64,000 bases of DNA from positions 124,001 through 188,000 of the forward strand of contig VXBP01000359.1 of assembly GCA_013400115.1 (NCBI GenBank), given 5' to 3'. This document shows positions 1 through 12,026 of the stretch, one piece after another. A program made the translations under genes and the position numbers. This stretch comes from Rhinopomastus cyanomelas (lineage: Eukaryota; Chordata; Aves; Bucerotiformes; Rhinopomastidae). The notes beneath the pieces are model-generated. The model was not told the DNA's origin. It made no database searches and saw only the letters and a list, made by a program, of their open reading frames with translations. The first letter of the stretch is position 1; each line of letters starts with the position of its first letter.

Positions 1-1308
1 CCGTAATTATTTTTGCTTTACCAATAAAGTTGAAACCAGCCTTCTTGCCCTAACATGAGCACTTTCAATAGAGAGAGAATGCTACAGCTCTGAAAGTAGT
101 GATTCGTTTCCCGTGTTAATAGCTGAGTCTGAGGGCAAAGCAGTTTGTCTCTACCTAGAATTGTAACTACACTACCTTTTGCCTCTTAAAACTGAAACCC
201 TTCTTGTTAGAAGCTTCAGCATTGCTAGTAGTCTTTCCTGCAGCTCCTTTTGTTTCAAATACCTCTGATCTTAATCTTATTTTACAATAATTTGTTCAAT
301 GGGGTTTTGGTTCCCCATCTCTCTAAAGTGAGAGGTTTGCTCTCACAGTTAGTCTCCAACATGCCTTCTTTTTCAGTATCGCGTCTGGATGCGCTTACTC
401 GGGCAAAATTCTCCATCATCTCGCTGTTCTTTTTAAGAACCGTGAGGAAAAGTGGTCGTGTTCAGTATTGCCTGTTCAAGCAGAGTCCTGTAGGCATGAC
501 AACGCGAACGTGTTATCGGGGCGTTGAGTGCAGCTAGTTTTGAAACTCATCCATCTCTCGAGACAGGGATCGAGGATTGAGTGCAAGGTAACAATAAATT
601 TATAAGAAAAATATAGGATGAACCGTTACATAAAAAGAGTAGTGAATGACCATTAAAAATGAAAACAAATCAGCTGTGGTGTGTGGGGCTTGATTTTCAT
701 ATTCTCTGGATTGCATGCCGATTTTTCTCCCATCAGGAAGGGTGAAGGGACTGACAATGGTGCCATCCCACTCTTCCACCTTTCCTCCTTTTTCACTTCC
801 CCCCCCCCCCNNNNNNNNNNNNNNNNNNNNNNCCCCCCCCCCCCGTGCATTCTTAGATTCATTTTTCTCTTGGAAAAGCTGCAGTTTACTGGTGCAGCAG
901 GTTAGCTCTTTATAGTTATAAAATTTAGGAGAGAGTGATATCCTTTCCACACAACTTCCAGAGTGCTTTCTAAACCCCTTATTGCTGTAATCTTTCACGT
1001 TCAGTGTGAATCCTTGACCTTTGCTTGCTCTATTATTTTAGAGATGTTGCATCATTTTGGTTCCCCTGTACTACCACATCATCAAAGCGAAATATATCTC
1101 CTTGTGAGAACGGTGTAGCTACACGAGACAAATAAGTCTTCCACTCTTGAGTCATCGCAGTAAATGCTCTAGAGGAAGGGAAAAAAATCTGATAGCACCT
1201 GGGTACAGAAGGAACTTCCGCATTGCGGAACAGGTATGATCTCAACGGGTGAAAGATAACTACAATGGAATTGAAGCCTGTTTGTGGATTAGCTCTGCAA
1301 AATTGTGT
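1..1308. other. Single-copy non-coding DNA with assembly gap
   Basis: No repeat or gene was recognised apart from the poly-C tract and N run listed separately. Open frames over 600-998 exist only because they read through poly-C/poly-G and N bases, so they are not coding evidence. Confidence 0.5.
799..844. repeat. Poly-C homopolymer containing an assembly gap
   Basis: A run of 12 C, then 22 N (811-832), then 12 C. The true tract length is unknown. Long C/G runs often stop sequencing polymerases, so the gap is most simply an unresolved homopolymer. On the minus strand it is poly-G and could form quadruplex structures. Confidence 0.9.
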
Positions 1309-1502
1309 TCTTCATAGTGAGGGTGACAGAGCACTGGAACAGGCTACCCGGGGGGGGTTGTGGAGTCTCCTTCTCTGGAGACGCTTAAAACCCACCTGGG
1401 ACATGTTCCTCTGTGACTTGGTCTAGGTGATCCTGCTGTGTCAGGGGGATTGGACTAGATGATTTTTCAAGGTCCCTTCCAATCCCTAATGATTCTGTGA
1501 TG
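1309..1502 (+). mobile_element. CR1 LINE, class A, 5'-truncated
   Basis: Sense strand. It begins in the last ~35 codons of ORF2 (the stretch matching GTGACAGAGCACTGGAACAG), passes the ORF2 stop in CTTGGTCTAGG, and keeps the ~80-bp 3' UTR with the GGATTGGA/TCCAATCC stem and terminal ATTCTGTG. Truncation at the 5' end is normal for target-primed reverse transcription. Confidence 0.93.
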
Positions 1503-1646
1503 AAAATGTGAAAATCATTTCTCTGCAAATATGACAATGCAGCAGTCCTTAACTGGTCTCATTTTACAAAGAGTATTTTTGGACTATGCTTGGAGCTCAA
1601 ATTAACAATCCAGAAACTCTTAGTCTGTCTGCCAGAACCCATGGAT

Positions 1647-1726
1647 ATCATAGAATCATCAGGGATTGGAAGGGACCTCAAAAGATTGTCTAGTCCAATG
1701 CCCCTGCCAGAGCAGGACCCCCTAAT
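1647..1726 (-). mobile_element. CR1 LINE 3' tail, class A
   Basis: Only the 3' UTR remains, read on the minus strand: octamers, the ATTAGGGATTGGAAGG-like stem arm (here ATCAGGG), and ATCATCTAGTCC-like sequence up to the ORF2 end. Confidence 0.9.
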
Positions 1727-1903
1727 CCTTCTACATTCACAAGTATTAATGTTGTTTCTCCATTATATTTCAGTATCGTTAGCAAGTGTCATTCGTAGGT
1801 ATTTTCTGAGATGTGTGTGTTTGCTCACAGAACTTCTGTGAGAGGAAATTGGGGATATTCTTATTGCTGAGTTATTAATTGGGAACAAACATGGAAGATA
1901 TAA

Positions 1904-1995
1904 ATCACAGAACCACAGAACACTAGAGATTGGAAGGGACCTCAAAAGATCATCCAGTCCGTTCCTCCTGCCAGAGCAGGATCACCTAGACAAAG
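1904..1995 (-). mobile_element. CR1 LINE 3' tail, class A
   Basis: A short 3' UTR copy on the minus strand with the tail, the GGATTGGAAGGGACCTC stem arm and ATCACCTAGAC, ending near the ORF2 stop. It lies about 180 bp from another tail in the same orientation, but the two differ at several sites, so they are probably independent insertions. Confidence 0.9.
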
Positions 1996-4518
1996 GTATT
2001 TTCATAGTGAGTTTTTGTAAACCAACCATCTTTAAAGGATGGGTGTAGCTGTCATTGTAAGAGCTTCTTGTTGAAGCCACTGGCTAAGCCATTAAACCAG
2101 GCCAAAAGTGCCTAGCAGCCTATGTTAATGTTTTTTATCTAGACATTTATAGTGAGCATCTGCAACACTGCCAGGGACCCTGCAAGCATGAAGGGCCATA
2201 ACCTCACAGGACTATGCTTGAGCATCTGAGGAAAAAATCCTAGAACACACATAAAGGGCTCTCTAAGCTCAATCAATATATGAAAGTCCCAGCAGTGGAG
2301 TTTCTTGAAGAAAAATGTTGGGAGGAATATTTAGAGTTTACAGTTTTACACTGATCAACAACTCTGTGTTCATTAACTGGCACATCCCTTCTAATTTGTG
2401 ATCTCATTTGTACTGTGTCAATAGCTTTTAGCAGTGCCTCTCCACATTCTGTTTACTCTAAAACCTCCTTTCTGTAATCAGGAAGAAAACTGGGAGCAAA
2501 ATCAGCATTTCAAAACCTGAAGTCGTACCAGCTGCTCCATGCTCTGGTTGAGTTTGGCGAGGCGTTATGCGTGTATCTGCACATCGCAGTAGAGTTGTAG
2601 TTAGTATTTTCAGTGAATCACTACAGATTTTAAAAGCATCCAAGGACTGACCTTTCTTCTCCCTTTATATGCCCCATTATCAGAGTAATCTTTTCTTTCA
2701 CGTTTTGTGATGTGATAAAGCTGTGACTGCTGTGATTTATGAAGGCAAATGTGGCCATCTCTCCCTATTTACTTGAACTGGAAGATGTAGATCAGATTTG
2801 TGCCTGGCCCAATGAGTTTGCTACCTGAAAGAACAGATAACCTGTGTCTGATCCTCAACTGAAGTAAGGTGTTGCTGTTGAACTGTGTGTGTTGGTTATG
2901 ATTTACCATTTAAGCTGCTTTCCCCTACATAATTATATTTGCTTTTAACTTGGTGGAATGTACCATAGTTCAAAATTTTTTTATTTATCATTTTTAGTCT
3001 TTTTGTCTTTTTTCATAGGACTCTGCAGTTATTCTCTTTATGGTACAAAATACATTTGTTCAGTTAACTGCTATTTTAAATGATTTTAGGCATTCTGACA
3101 CTTTGTGTGACCCAAATCATCTTGAGCCTGCTCATAATAGGCACCCAGACTGACTCGAGGCAGTGGCCTCCTTTCCCTCATGTCCTGAACTCTGCATCAG
3201 AAGCTCAAGCCCTGTGAAATCTGGCCCCACTCTTGTCAGCTGGACACACTGGTTCTCAACAAATTTTGAAAAGTATAATTTGCCTGACTGACTATATAGG
3301 TTTACTGTCATCTTATTAGCTTCTGTTCCTTTCCTTGGTTCAGCTGTTACAAGTCAGAGTTCATAGACTGCAGGAACCCACGGATATACAGATGTAGAAA
3401 CCATGATGTTCTCTATTACTTAAAAAAGGGACGGATTATAAAGAGTTAAAACTATGCTAATAGCAGAAGTTCTAAGTTGTTGGTGACTTTGGCTAGGAAA
3501 ACAAGGATCTGAGGTATTGCCTGGAAAGGGGAGGGAGTAATCTAAAACCATCATCAGCCAGTCCATGTTTTGTAATTACACAGGAGTTAATAAAACTCTT
3601 AAGTCTCCTTCTGACTTGATGCTTTCATAAAGGATTGGGAATAGTGTCATTTTTTTCCCCATGTGCTTTTGTGTGCACCATGATCTAGAGATGACTTGCA
3701 GTCCTTTGTGTGTTGCAGAATCTTTCAGAATGAAAAAACAGCTGTAAAAATAAGCAAGTTTGGCTCTGTCTTTAGCTGACAGGTCTGATTGATAGAAAAG
3801 TCCAAGATGTTGGTAACCTTCAAAAAAGAATTTAAGCCAAGCGAGGAGGGACTGAACGGTTTGTGCCACATAGCAGGGTGCTCTGCAGCTGTCTGAATAA
3901 TTCTGTATATTCCTGGTTTAAAAACCTTGATTTATCCCTTGGTTAGTCTTCAGTCTACTATAACCCTCCTTATTTTCCCAGCCCTACTCTCCACAAAAAG
4001 GGAAGGGAGTCTCGCAGCACTGTCATTGTGTGTGTCTTTGGAGACTCTTAGAGCTCCTTATGGAAAGACAGGCTTTTCCAGTTGCAGGGTGAATGAGACG
4101 CTGGGCTGCTTCCTCAAAGCACAGTCCCTGCCTGATGGCATTTTTCACTACAGCGCTGTTATTGAAATCTGTGTGGGTGATGTCAGTTTGATAAGCTCAG
4201 CACTTTTAAGGGGACATTGACAGAAACTAAATTGGAAAAATGCAACAAATGTTGGGTTTTAGCAGAATATCGACTTAATATAGATTGAACAGGGGAGAAA
4301 AATATTGCGTGGTGTGCAACTTGAACCTCACATTGTCTCATTAAAGACTCTGCAATGGATAACACTGTCTGCCTGTTTTGCCCTCAGCTGCAGACCCAAC
4401 AGATCATTCATGTAAGCAGCAGTAATATACCACACTATGGCACTTGGCTAGGACTGCCACATCCTAGCCAAGCTACTTGGAAAATCTGGTTTTATTGCTT
4501 ATGAAAATCTACATTCCA
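1996..4518. other. Single-copy non-coding DNA
   Basis: About 2.5 kb with no recognisable CR1. Frames are short and lack protein-like features. Parts near 2930-3100 are AT-rich. Nothing else can be supported. Confidence 0.5.
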
Positions 4519-4572
4519 AGGATTGGACTAGATGACCTTTCAAGGTCCCTTCTAACCCCTAATTATTCTATT
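4519..4572 (+). mobile_element. CR1 LINE 3' tail, very short
   Basis: About 54 bp: GGATTGGACTAGATGACC through the terminal octamer-like ATTATTCTA. The right stem arm has mutated to TCTAACCC, so the hairpin is no longer perfect. Confidence 0.85.
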
Positions 4573-5047
4573 TCTGGGTAACTTTTGTTCTCTCTCTCTG
4601 TCTCTCTCTCTCACCACTTTCTTTTCCCTGCCTCGACATTTATTTCTGAGTTCTTCTTTTGACCCAAAGTTTGGTTTTATGTCCAGCAGTCAATCATCAT
4701 GTATCCCCTGAAACCCTTAAGTCACCAGCCCCGGGTATGCAATTAGATGCATTTGCCTTTTTTTTTTTTTGCCTTTGAACAGTGTGCCTAAGAAAAATGA
4801 GTTGGAAGAAATGCTATTTTCTATCATTGGGGAAATTTTGCCTGCTGTATGGATTAAATTAACTGAGAAATTGAAAACTACGTCAATCAAATAAGATTTT
4901 CACAAGAAAAAGCACCAAATCTCACAACATAAGCACAGTGTTAACTCTTGATTTTTATTCTTTGTGTGTTATGCTATTAAATGTGAGTGTCTGGGATAGA
5001 AATGTACAGAACTGGAGAATCTGATTGGATAACAACATTGAACATCT
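4573..5047. other. Single-copy DNA with simple repeats
   Basis: Contains the TC microsatellite and a 13-base T run (4758-4770). No gene is seen. Confidence 0.5.
4590..4612. repeat. (TC)n microsatellite
   Basis: An imperfect TC dinucleotide run with one G interruption, just downstream of a CR1 tail. Confidence 0.85.
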
Positions 5048-5140
5048 TCGTCTAGGTGATCCTGCTCTGGCAGGGGGAATGGACTAAATGATCTTTAGAG
5101 GCCCCTTCCAATCCCTAATGTTCTGTGTGATTCTGTGTGA
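5048..5140 (+). mobile_element. CR1 LINE 3' tail, class A
   Basis: From the ORF2 stop region (TCTAGGTGATCCTGCTCTGG) through the 3' UTR to two TTCTGTGTGA-like terminal octamers. Confidence 0.9.
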
Positions 5141-5410
5141 AGATCATGAGGTCCAGCCTTCCACCCAGCACTGCCAGGTCATCCCTAAACTATGTCACTC
5201 AAAGGCCGTGCCTTGAGAGAATGAGAGTTCTGTCACTGCTATGAACCCAAAGCAGTTTAATCTGGCATTAGCCAAAACAGATCTTAGTCAAATGAGCACA
5301 AATTTGGGTTTGCAAGTGCAAGCCAAAGTCAGAGCCTGCTGTAGCAGCAGTAGCACATTCTCCTTGGCTGCCATAACCACAGTTAATGAAGTTACTCAAG
5401 AGTAGCTACT

Positions 5411-5786
5411 TCACAGAATCACAGAACATTAGGGATTGGAAGGGACCTCAAAAGATCATCTAGTCCAAGCCCCCTGACACAGCAGGGTCACCTAGACCAA
5501 GTCGCAAAGGAACATAGCCATGTGGGTTTTAAATGTCTCCAGAGAAGGAGACTCCACAGCCCTCCCTCGGCTGCGTGTTTGAGTGTTCTGTCACCCTCAC
5601 TGGGAAGAAGTTCCATCTCACATTCATATGGAACCTCCTCTGTTCCAGCTGACATCTGGTGTCCTCTCAGTACATGTCATTGAGCAGAGCCTGGCTCCAT
5701 CCTCCTGATACCCACCCTTCACATACTTATAGGCATTAATGAGGTCACCCCTCAGTCTCCTCTTCTCCAAGCTGAAGAGACCCAGT
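5411..5786 (-). mobile_element. CR1 LINE, class A, ORF2 C-terminus and 3' UTR
   Basis: Minus-strand copy of about 376 bp with an intact 3' end (left) and 5' truncation (right). The minus-strand frame still reads CR1 ORF2 C-terminal residues LFSLEKRRLRGDLINAY and KYVKGGYQEDGARL, but is interrupted before the usual C-terminal motif. Confidence 0.93.
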
Positions 5787-6600
5787 TGATGATTAGTTTG
5801 TAGGGGTGTGCTGCACTTTGGGTCCGTCCATCCTACCCTCTCAAACAAATTGGTTAACATGATTCTATTGTTTACTTGCCAGAGAATAAACCTGAGCTGG
5901 TATTTGTGAGCTGAGCACAGAGTAAGCTCCTGGTTTGGAGGATATATTTGTGGCCTGCATCCCGCTACGGACCCTGACTGTAACTCTGCAATACTGATAT
6001 TTAGCAGTTCCCAATTTCTAAACAATAGCCCTATGCAGTGTTTTATTTAAACATTATGATGTGCCAAAAGCTCGTTTTCATTAAGCTCATTGTGCAGTAG
6101 CCTCTGGAGCACTGAGTTTGGCACCCTTGGTGCAAGAAAAGCTGTTTGTCTGCTTTTAGACAGTGTATACCTTTGGCCCTTTTACATTCACAATGTATTT
6201 GGGCACAAACTCCACAACCTCCAAAGCAAAGAATATTAATACTGTTTGTACCCCTTGTGTTCTTTTCATGAATGCAACCCAAGAACCCAAGTGCTGCACG
6301 TGATTGATTGATTGACTCTTTCTTCCCCATCTTGAAACAAACATGGCACTAGGCCTATCCAGCCTGCCAAGAAAAGATGCGACACCCAGACGGTTCTTTG
6401 TACTGTCAGATGAAATAAGGCTATTTTGACTAGTGTTTAGGATATACAACATATGGCAAGCTGCTGGTTTTTGGGTTTTTTTGCTTCTGAAGGATCACAT
6501 TGGATTCATGTATCTGATGATACAATTCTAACTGCATCCTACAAAATGCTGAACTGAGTGTGGGTAATGAGTGATCATTGTTATCTTACATCTTTCATAT
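5787..6600. other. Single-copy non-coding DNA
   Basis: About 800 bp between a CR1 and a candidate LTR. It includes a short (TGAT)n run near 6300-6316. No gene is recognised. Confidence 0.45.
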
Positions 6601-7113
6601 TGTGACATAGGGAAAGGACCCAAGAACTCTGCTTAAGTTTTTGAGGAGGTAATTTATTTGCTGGTGGGTGCACGGGGGCTAGCGCCGCCACCACAAACGT
6701 GGACACCAGCTGGCCCCTAAAACCATGATTATATGCCATAAAATAATTCACATTCATTAGGTATTTCAATACACCTATACAGATGCGTAACCTGTCCCCG
6801 CTTCTTATGTTAAAAGTCTCCTCCTTCTCGTACTTGCGCAGTTTCTTTTGGTGGTTATCTTCTGAGGGTCACAACACCATCTGGTGATGAAGTAAGAGTT
6901 TTCCTCAGGGTTGAAATTTTCACCCCATCACTCCACGCATACTCTGTTGTTTCCTGTCCCCAGTGAAAACTGTTTAGCTGGTCCCTCCCAGCATTTTACC
7001 AATCAGTTTCTTCTTTGCCAGTGTGCACGTAGCCTCCCGTCTTTCTATAAAATACTAGTTGCTAAGCTTTGTGATTTTTAAGAATAATAAGTAGCTAACT
7101 ATATAATCCTACA
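6601..7113 (-). mobile_element. Candidate solo LTR of an avian endogenous retrovirus
   Basis: Read on the minus strand, the segment starts TGTAGGATTATATAG and ends CTATGTCACA, giving the TG...CA ends of an LTR over about 513 bp. Near its 3' side lie a TATA-like GCATATAATC, a short GC-rich patch, and an AATAAA about 60 bp before the end, the expected U3-R-U5 order. No gag/pol/env similarity flanks it, so a solo LTR is the reading. The flanks (CATAT left, ATAAT right) do not form a clear target duplication. The call rests on architecture alone and needs a repeat-library match. Confidence 0.42.
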
Positions 7114-7167
7114 ATAATTCTCACTCCATCAATAGTTAATGCTTGTTCCATCAATGGTGATGCCTTA

Positions 7168-7257
7168 TTAAAACCCACCTGGATGTGTTCCTGTGTGACT
7201 TGGTCTAGGTGATCCTGCTGTGGCAGCAGGATTGGACTAGATGATCTTTCTGTGATT
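7168..7257 (+). mobile_element. CR1 LINE 3' fragment with internal deletion
   Basis: ORF2 end (AAAACCCACCTGGATGTG), stop and 3' UTR start. The tail jumps from GATGATCTTTC straight to TGTGATT, losing about 26 bp including the right stem arm. TTC at the junction could be a deletion microhomology. Confidence 0.88.
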
Positions 7258-8771
7258 AAGATTCTTCTTTGTGCAGAGCCAGCCAGGTAAAGAGCGATGA
7301 CATCCGTTCATCCCTGTTGATCAGTCTGTCTTTTTAAAGATGTAAACATCTCTAAAACATCTTTTTAGAGATTAAACATGATTTAAGATGTTTCAGGCTT
7401 GGCAATGAAGTGTGATTTCATGGCTAAGTAAACGTCAGGCTGTGCTGTATCCCCTCTTCCCCCTGTACTTCTGGACCTGTGCAGCTCTCCCTTCTGTTGG
7501 CATCACTAATTAACCAGGGAGTTTGTTCAGCTCTCTGCTGTAGCTCACAACAAATTGTTTCACAGCAGTAATCTTCAGATGGGTTGGGAAATTGAGCTGC
7601 TTGCCTGCTCGTTTTCTTTAACCCCAAGAAAACAAACCAAAAAAAGAGCCTCAGCTGAGCCGCTGGTGGGTATTTTGTTGTTAGAGGCAGCAGGCACCAG
7701 CTAAACGTTTGTTTGGACTTCTGGGTTGATCCAAGCCCTGCAGCTCCGCAATGCACTGCAGTGTGCAGGCATCGCCCGGGACGGTGAAACACCAGCTGGA
7801 TAATGCACTTTTGCAAAGCACATTAATGGCTTCGTTTAGGTGGCCTTTACTGTTTTCATGAGTGTTCTCTTTTTGTGAGCCATTTTGGGGTACCAGGATT
7901 GTTTCACCTATTGTGCTTCTGTTAGTGGTTACAAACACTGTTGATTTTCTAATGTCACCTGTGTGATCCAGAATGCTTGTTGTAATCCTGCCCTTCTCTT
8001 CACTTGTCTCACACAGCTTTAGTCTCACTGCCACAGTGTTTTCCTACGGTCTAATTTTTGGGTGACTTTCCATTTTTATAGGCTAAAAAATACCTCAGGA
8101 GAAGAGCTTGTTGATTGCTGTTCTCCTTTTTTTTTTTTAAGAGCTATTTTTATAACCCCTACAGTTTCTCCTCTCTTCTTAGTGCTTGCTTTTTCAAAAA
8201 GAATAGCAAACCCGCTGTATCTGAGAGCTCAGACGCCTATTTTGCTCACAACTTTTAGCTGCTGTTTCCTGAGGCGTTTCCTCATGATACATACGATGTG
8301 TAAGAGCAAGATGCCCTTTCTGTATTTCTTCTCATTCCTTTCTTCCCAAGGGCTTCATGTTTTGAAACTTTTAAGGTAAAAAGCATGGGTGGTGGGTTTT
8401 TTCCCCATTTTAAATGTGGCTTAGTCTCAGCTGATCTGTAACTCCATTTTATTCAATCATTAAATTATAAGGTGCAACCTAGTTATTTCTGTCATTTCCT
8501 CAACGATTTGTGAATACATGGCCTGAAAGCAAACTTCAGTTTGGAAGTCTTCTAAAAATATTCCTTCCTGGGATCCTGTTGCTACAGCTCGTGTTTGACG
8601 TGAGTGGCTGCTGTTATTCATTTGCGCTGTTTTGAAGCATCTTCAGCAGCAGGATCTGTTTTGGCTGGCTGGCTAGCTGGCTGGATGCGAGGTGTAGGCA
8701 AGAGCAGGACAAATTCCAACCTGTGGGTGCACTAGAACTGATTGTTGGATGGGTACTTAAAGGGGAGCTAA
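7258..8771. other. Single-copy non-coding DNA
   Basis: About 1.5 kb with no CR1. Minus-strand frames at 7424-8034 (up to 130 aa) overlap each other and resemble no family I know. A (GGCT)n-like run lies at 8663-8685. Confidence 0.45.
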
Positions 8772-8968
8772 ATCACACAGAACATTAGGGATTGGAAGGG
8801 ACCTCAAAAGATCATCTAGTCCAATCCCCCTGACACAGCAGGATCACCTAGACCAAGTCACACAGGAACACATCAGGTGAGTTTTAAATGTCTCCAGAGA
8901 AGGAGACTCCACAACTGCCCTGGGCAGCCTGTTCCAGTGCTCTGTCACCCTCACTGGGAAGAAGTTCT
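8772..8968 (-). mobile_element. CR1 LINE, class A, 5'-truncated
   Basis: Complete 3' end and UTR, followed on the minus strand by the last ~40 codons of ORF2, stopping at the CTCACTGGGAAGAAG position. Confidence 0.93.
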
Positions 8969-9184
8969 AAATGACATCTTTGTAACCCCATTGTTTTTTA
9001 GTCATATGAAGTTTCCTGTCCTAAATCCTGTGGGATTTGAGCAGCTTGCAGATACTCAAAGGGATGATAGACATCTTTACCCATGTTGGACTTCCAGCTC
9101 ATGAGAATGTTCAGCTTCAAAGCTTTATACTGGAATTTTCTGGGCAATGTGATGTGATTTCTAATGGGATTTGTGGCTTTTTAT

Positions 9185-9456
9185 GAGGGACTGTAGTGAT
9201 AGGACAAGGTGGATGGGCTGAAGCTAAAAAGGGGGAGATTTGGATGAGATCTGAGGAAGAAATTGTTCCTTGTGAGGATGCTGAGACCCTGGAACAGGTT
9301 GCCCAGGGAAATTGTGGCTGCTCCATCCCTGGCAGTGTTCAAGGCCAGACTGGTTGGGGCTCTGGGCAACCTGGTCTGGTGAGAGGTGTCCCTGCCCATG
9401 GCAGGGGGTTGGAACTGGATACTCTGAGATCCTTCTCACCTAAATCATTCTATGAA
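9185..9456 (+). mobile_element. CR1 LINE, older class
   Basis: A different CR1 3' end from class A. It has a conserved ACCCTGGAACAGGTTGCCC block, GTGTTCAAGGCCAGACTGG, and GGTGTCCCTGCCCATGGCAG before the final ATCATTCTATGAA. This matches the typical chicken-like CR1 3' region. It is more diverged, and its ORF2 frame is not intact. Confidence 0.88.
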
Positions 9457-10580
9457 TTAGAGCTCATGCTGCAGTATCAGAAGTCTGCACCTTCAATTGG
9501 CCTCTGTGAATTCTCTAACTGGGGCTAAACTAGCCAATGGCAAGAGGCATTCTTGGTTATGAACTGTCTCTGCAGCTCAGCCCATGAGAAGCGGTATAAT
9601 GAGGCAGCAACAACATCTCAGCTTAAAGCTGAAGCTGTGCTGTCCTTGCTGCTGTTTGGTGTTAGGTTGCTTCGCGTAGTCTTAAGAAGAATATTTGCTT
9701 GGGTTTGTTTTTTCCTTCTCTATAGCACAGTCTCTATGCATTTTGCCAAACTACTTTTCTACTCATTAAACTGCCTGAGATGTCTAGAAATGACTCTGAA
9801 CTAGGCAGAATCCGATGAATCAGGCAACACATTAGTGACAAATTTCTCTCCATTGAATATGAGAGCGGGTGATAAGGCAGCCTGCCTGAAACGCGTTGGT
9901 TTCAGGTAATCTGGACATCTTGAATCTGAGTCTTTGAATCTACAGGGCTATTGTACAGATGTCTGTATGTTTCTGATGCTAGTCGTTCTGTGAGCCTGGA
10001 AGCCTGATGACAACACGTGAAAATAACAGTTATCTGTGACACTTAGGGTATTCCGAGGAACTTTTTCTACTTGGTGACTTTAAGGCAGTACAGAAATTAT
10101 AGGTAGACCTTTCTTGTTTGTGCTAAGGGAAGATGAATTGCAGAATTCTTTAATGGGTCTCTAATCTTTTGCAGCTATAAAAGAGCCATTGCAAATCTCT
10201 CCCTTTCTGACTGCTGCTTCTGATGGCTCCCTCTTGGTTTTGATGTTATCTATTTAAAAACAAATCTGATAAGGGATAATGGCTGCACTAGGCTTGAAGA
10301 ACTGCTTCACTTGATCTGTCCTTCAGCGGCTCTGGAGGAAGGTCTAGGGACTATCCTTTTGCAATAAACACTGCCATAAATGAGCCTTTAATTTCTTCAT
10401 CAATTTACCAGTAAGGTGAATGGAGACAGTTTTAGCATTTCCCAGGCCGAGTACAAATCTGTGGATGTATAGATTGGGAAAAGGAACAGATATAGGAATT
10501 TAGAGAGCAAATTAATGGCATGAGGGAGGAGGCTCTTGCCTGCCCCTGTGCAGGGTGTTGCTGGCACTGTGAAGATGGGG
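9457..10580. other. Single-copy non-coding DNA
   Basis: No repeat or exon recognised. Frames such as 9553-9804 are short and lack family features. Confidence 0.45.
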
Positions 10581-10663
10581 AGAGAATCACAGAACATTAG
10601 GGATTGGAAGGGACCTTGAAAGATCATCTAGCCCATTCCCCTTGCCACAGCAGGATCACCTAG
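10581..10663 (-). mobile_element. CR1 LINE 3' tail, class A
   Basis: Short minus-strand 3' UTR from the octamers to ATCACCTAGG, ending at the ORF2 stop position. Confidence 0.9.
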
Positions 10664-11469
10664 GAAACTGGAGGGAAAGCTGCAGCTAGGGCAAGGCATG
10701 TATAAAGCTCAGTAGTGGTACCTCCAGTTTAAGCTGGTGTTCCTTGTGCCTGTTCATCGCAAATGTTGTCTCCTCTCATCCTTCCAGTCTTTCATTTCCC
10801 TCCATAAATTCCTTAACTTCCTGGCAAGCGCCTGCATTATTTCTTGAGCTTACTATGGAACGTACCCTTACATTGATATATGTGGATAAAATGGATAGTA
10901 AAATCTACATTAATTATAATATAGATATATTAAAGAATATACACCTTTTTCTAACAATAATTGTGATTCTGACCTCCTTTTAGCAAGCTAAGCAAAACAA
11001 ATGTGTGCGTCCAATATTTATTGCTGGGAATAATGACCTAAATTATTTTCTTGTTAGAGTTCATATGGCTTCATTATTATATGGTTTCCTCAGAGCAATT
11101 CTGAAGACTTTTTTTGTATAATCTGTACTTATTTATCAAAAGGGTCATTATCTCTGCTGTAATTACAGTGTGCACACTGCTTTTGGAGAGCAAGCGAGCT
11201 AAAGCTGATAAAAAGGTAAGGATAAGTTAAAAATTGCTTCACTAATTCATCACTTAATTCATGAGGTTCCTAACTCGCAAGTTCTCCGACACATAAATTT
11301 TAACTTGTAACTAGCACTCTGAGCAAACTAGTAGCTAACCAACAGTGAGTGAGCTTGGCTATGCTCCTGCGTCCCCAGTATCCCACTGAGAAGTGTGAAA
11401 GCCTCAGCAGTACAGTTACTGTTGGATCTGCTTCAAAAGCTTTTTGAGTAAACCTGATGCCCCTCTAGA
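10664..11469. other. AT-rich single-copy DNA
   Basis: Notably AT-rich around 10860-11160. No gene, no CR1. Confidence 0.45.
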
Positions 11470-11770
11470 GCAGATCACACAGGGGTGCAGGACGATTTAG
11501 GATCTCTCCAGAGCAGAGAGAGACTCCACAACCTTTCTGGGAAACCTGGGCCAGAGGTCTGTTTGAACTGAACCTCTTGTCTGTGTCCAATGCCCCTTGG
11601 GCAACACTGAGAAGAGCCTGGTCCATCCTTCTGACACTCACCCTTTAGATATTTATAAGCATCAATGAGATCCCCTCTCAGTCTCCTCCTCTTCAGGCTG
11701 AACAGCCCCAGATCTCTCAGCTTCTCCTCATAAGGCAGATGCTTCAGACCCCTGAGCATCTTAGTGCCAA
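11470..11770 (-). mobile_element. CR1 LINE, diverged ORF2 C-terminal fragment
   Basis: The minus-strand frame (11475-11759) reads HLPYEEKLRDLGLFSLKRRR then GDLIDAYKYLKGECQKDG, which is the CR1 ORF2 C-terminal region. The 3' UTR is barely recognisable, and the copy is more diverged than the class A copies. Confidence 0.82.
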
Positions 11771-12026
11771 GGATGATGGCTGGAGGGAACAGTAAGCTGC
11801 AGACAGCAGTGACTGCACGATGACTTGCATCTCTTGCTGGCCACCATGTCCTGCCTACAAGTTACCCTCACTTTTTGACTTGATGACACTGATTCAAATA
11901 TGGTCTTTCTTATCCTTCACTCAAAATTATCCTGCAAGGTCGTTGTAAGATATCTAAGGGCTTTTCTGGAAGCCTGGAAATTTATCTTGTAGAATTTCAG
12001 GGTTTTCTGAGAACTTGGAGGTTTAC

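Noticed and set aside
600..998. 132-codon open frame with a glycine run
   Set aside because: Reads through poly-G and N bases of the assembly gap.
1647..1995. Two same-strand CR1 tails as a local tandem duplication
   Set aside because: The tails differ at several positions and their flanks are not duplicated, so independent insertion is simpler.
9196..9528. 110-codon open frame, plus strand
   Set aside because: Mostly the out-of-frame 3' region of an old CR1.
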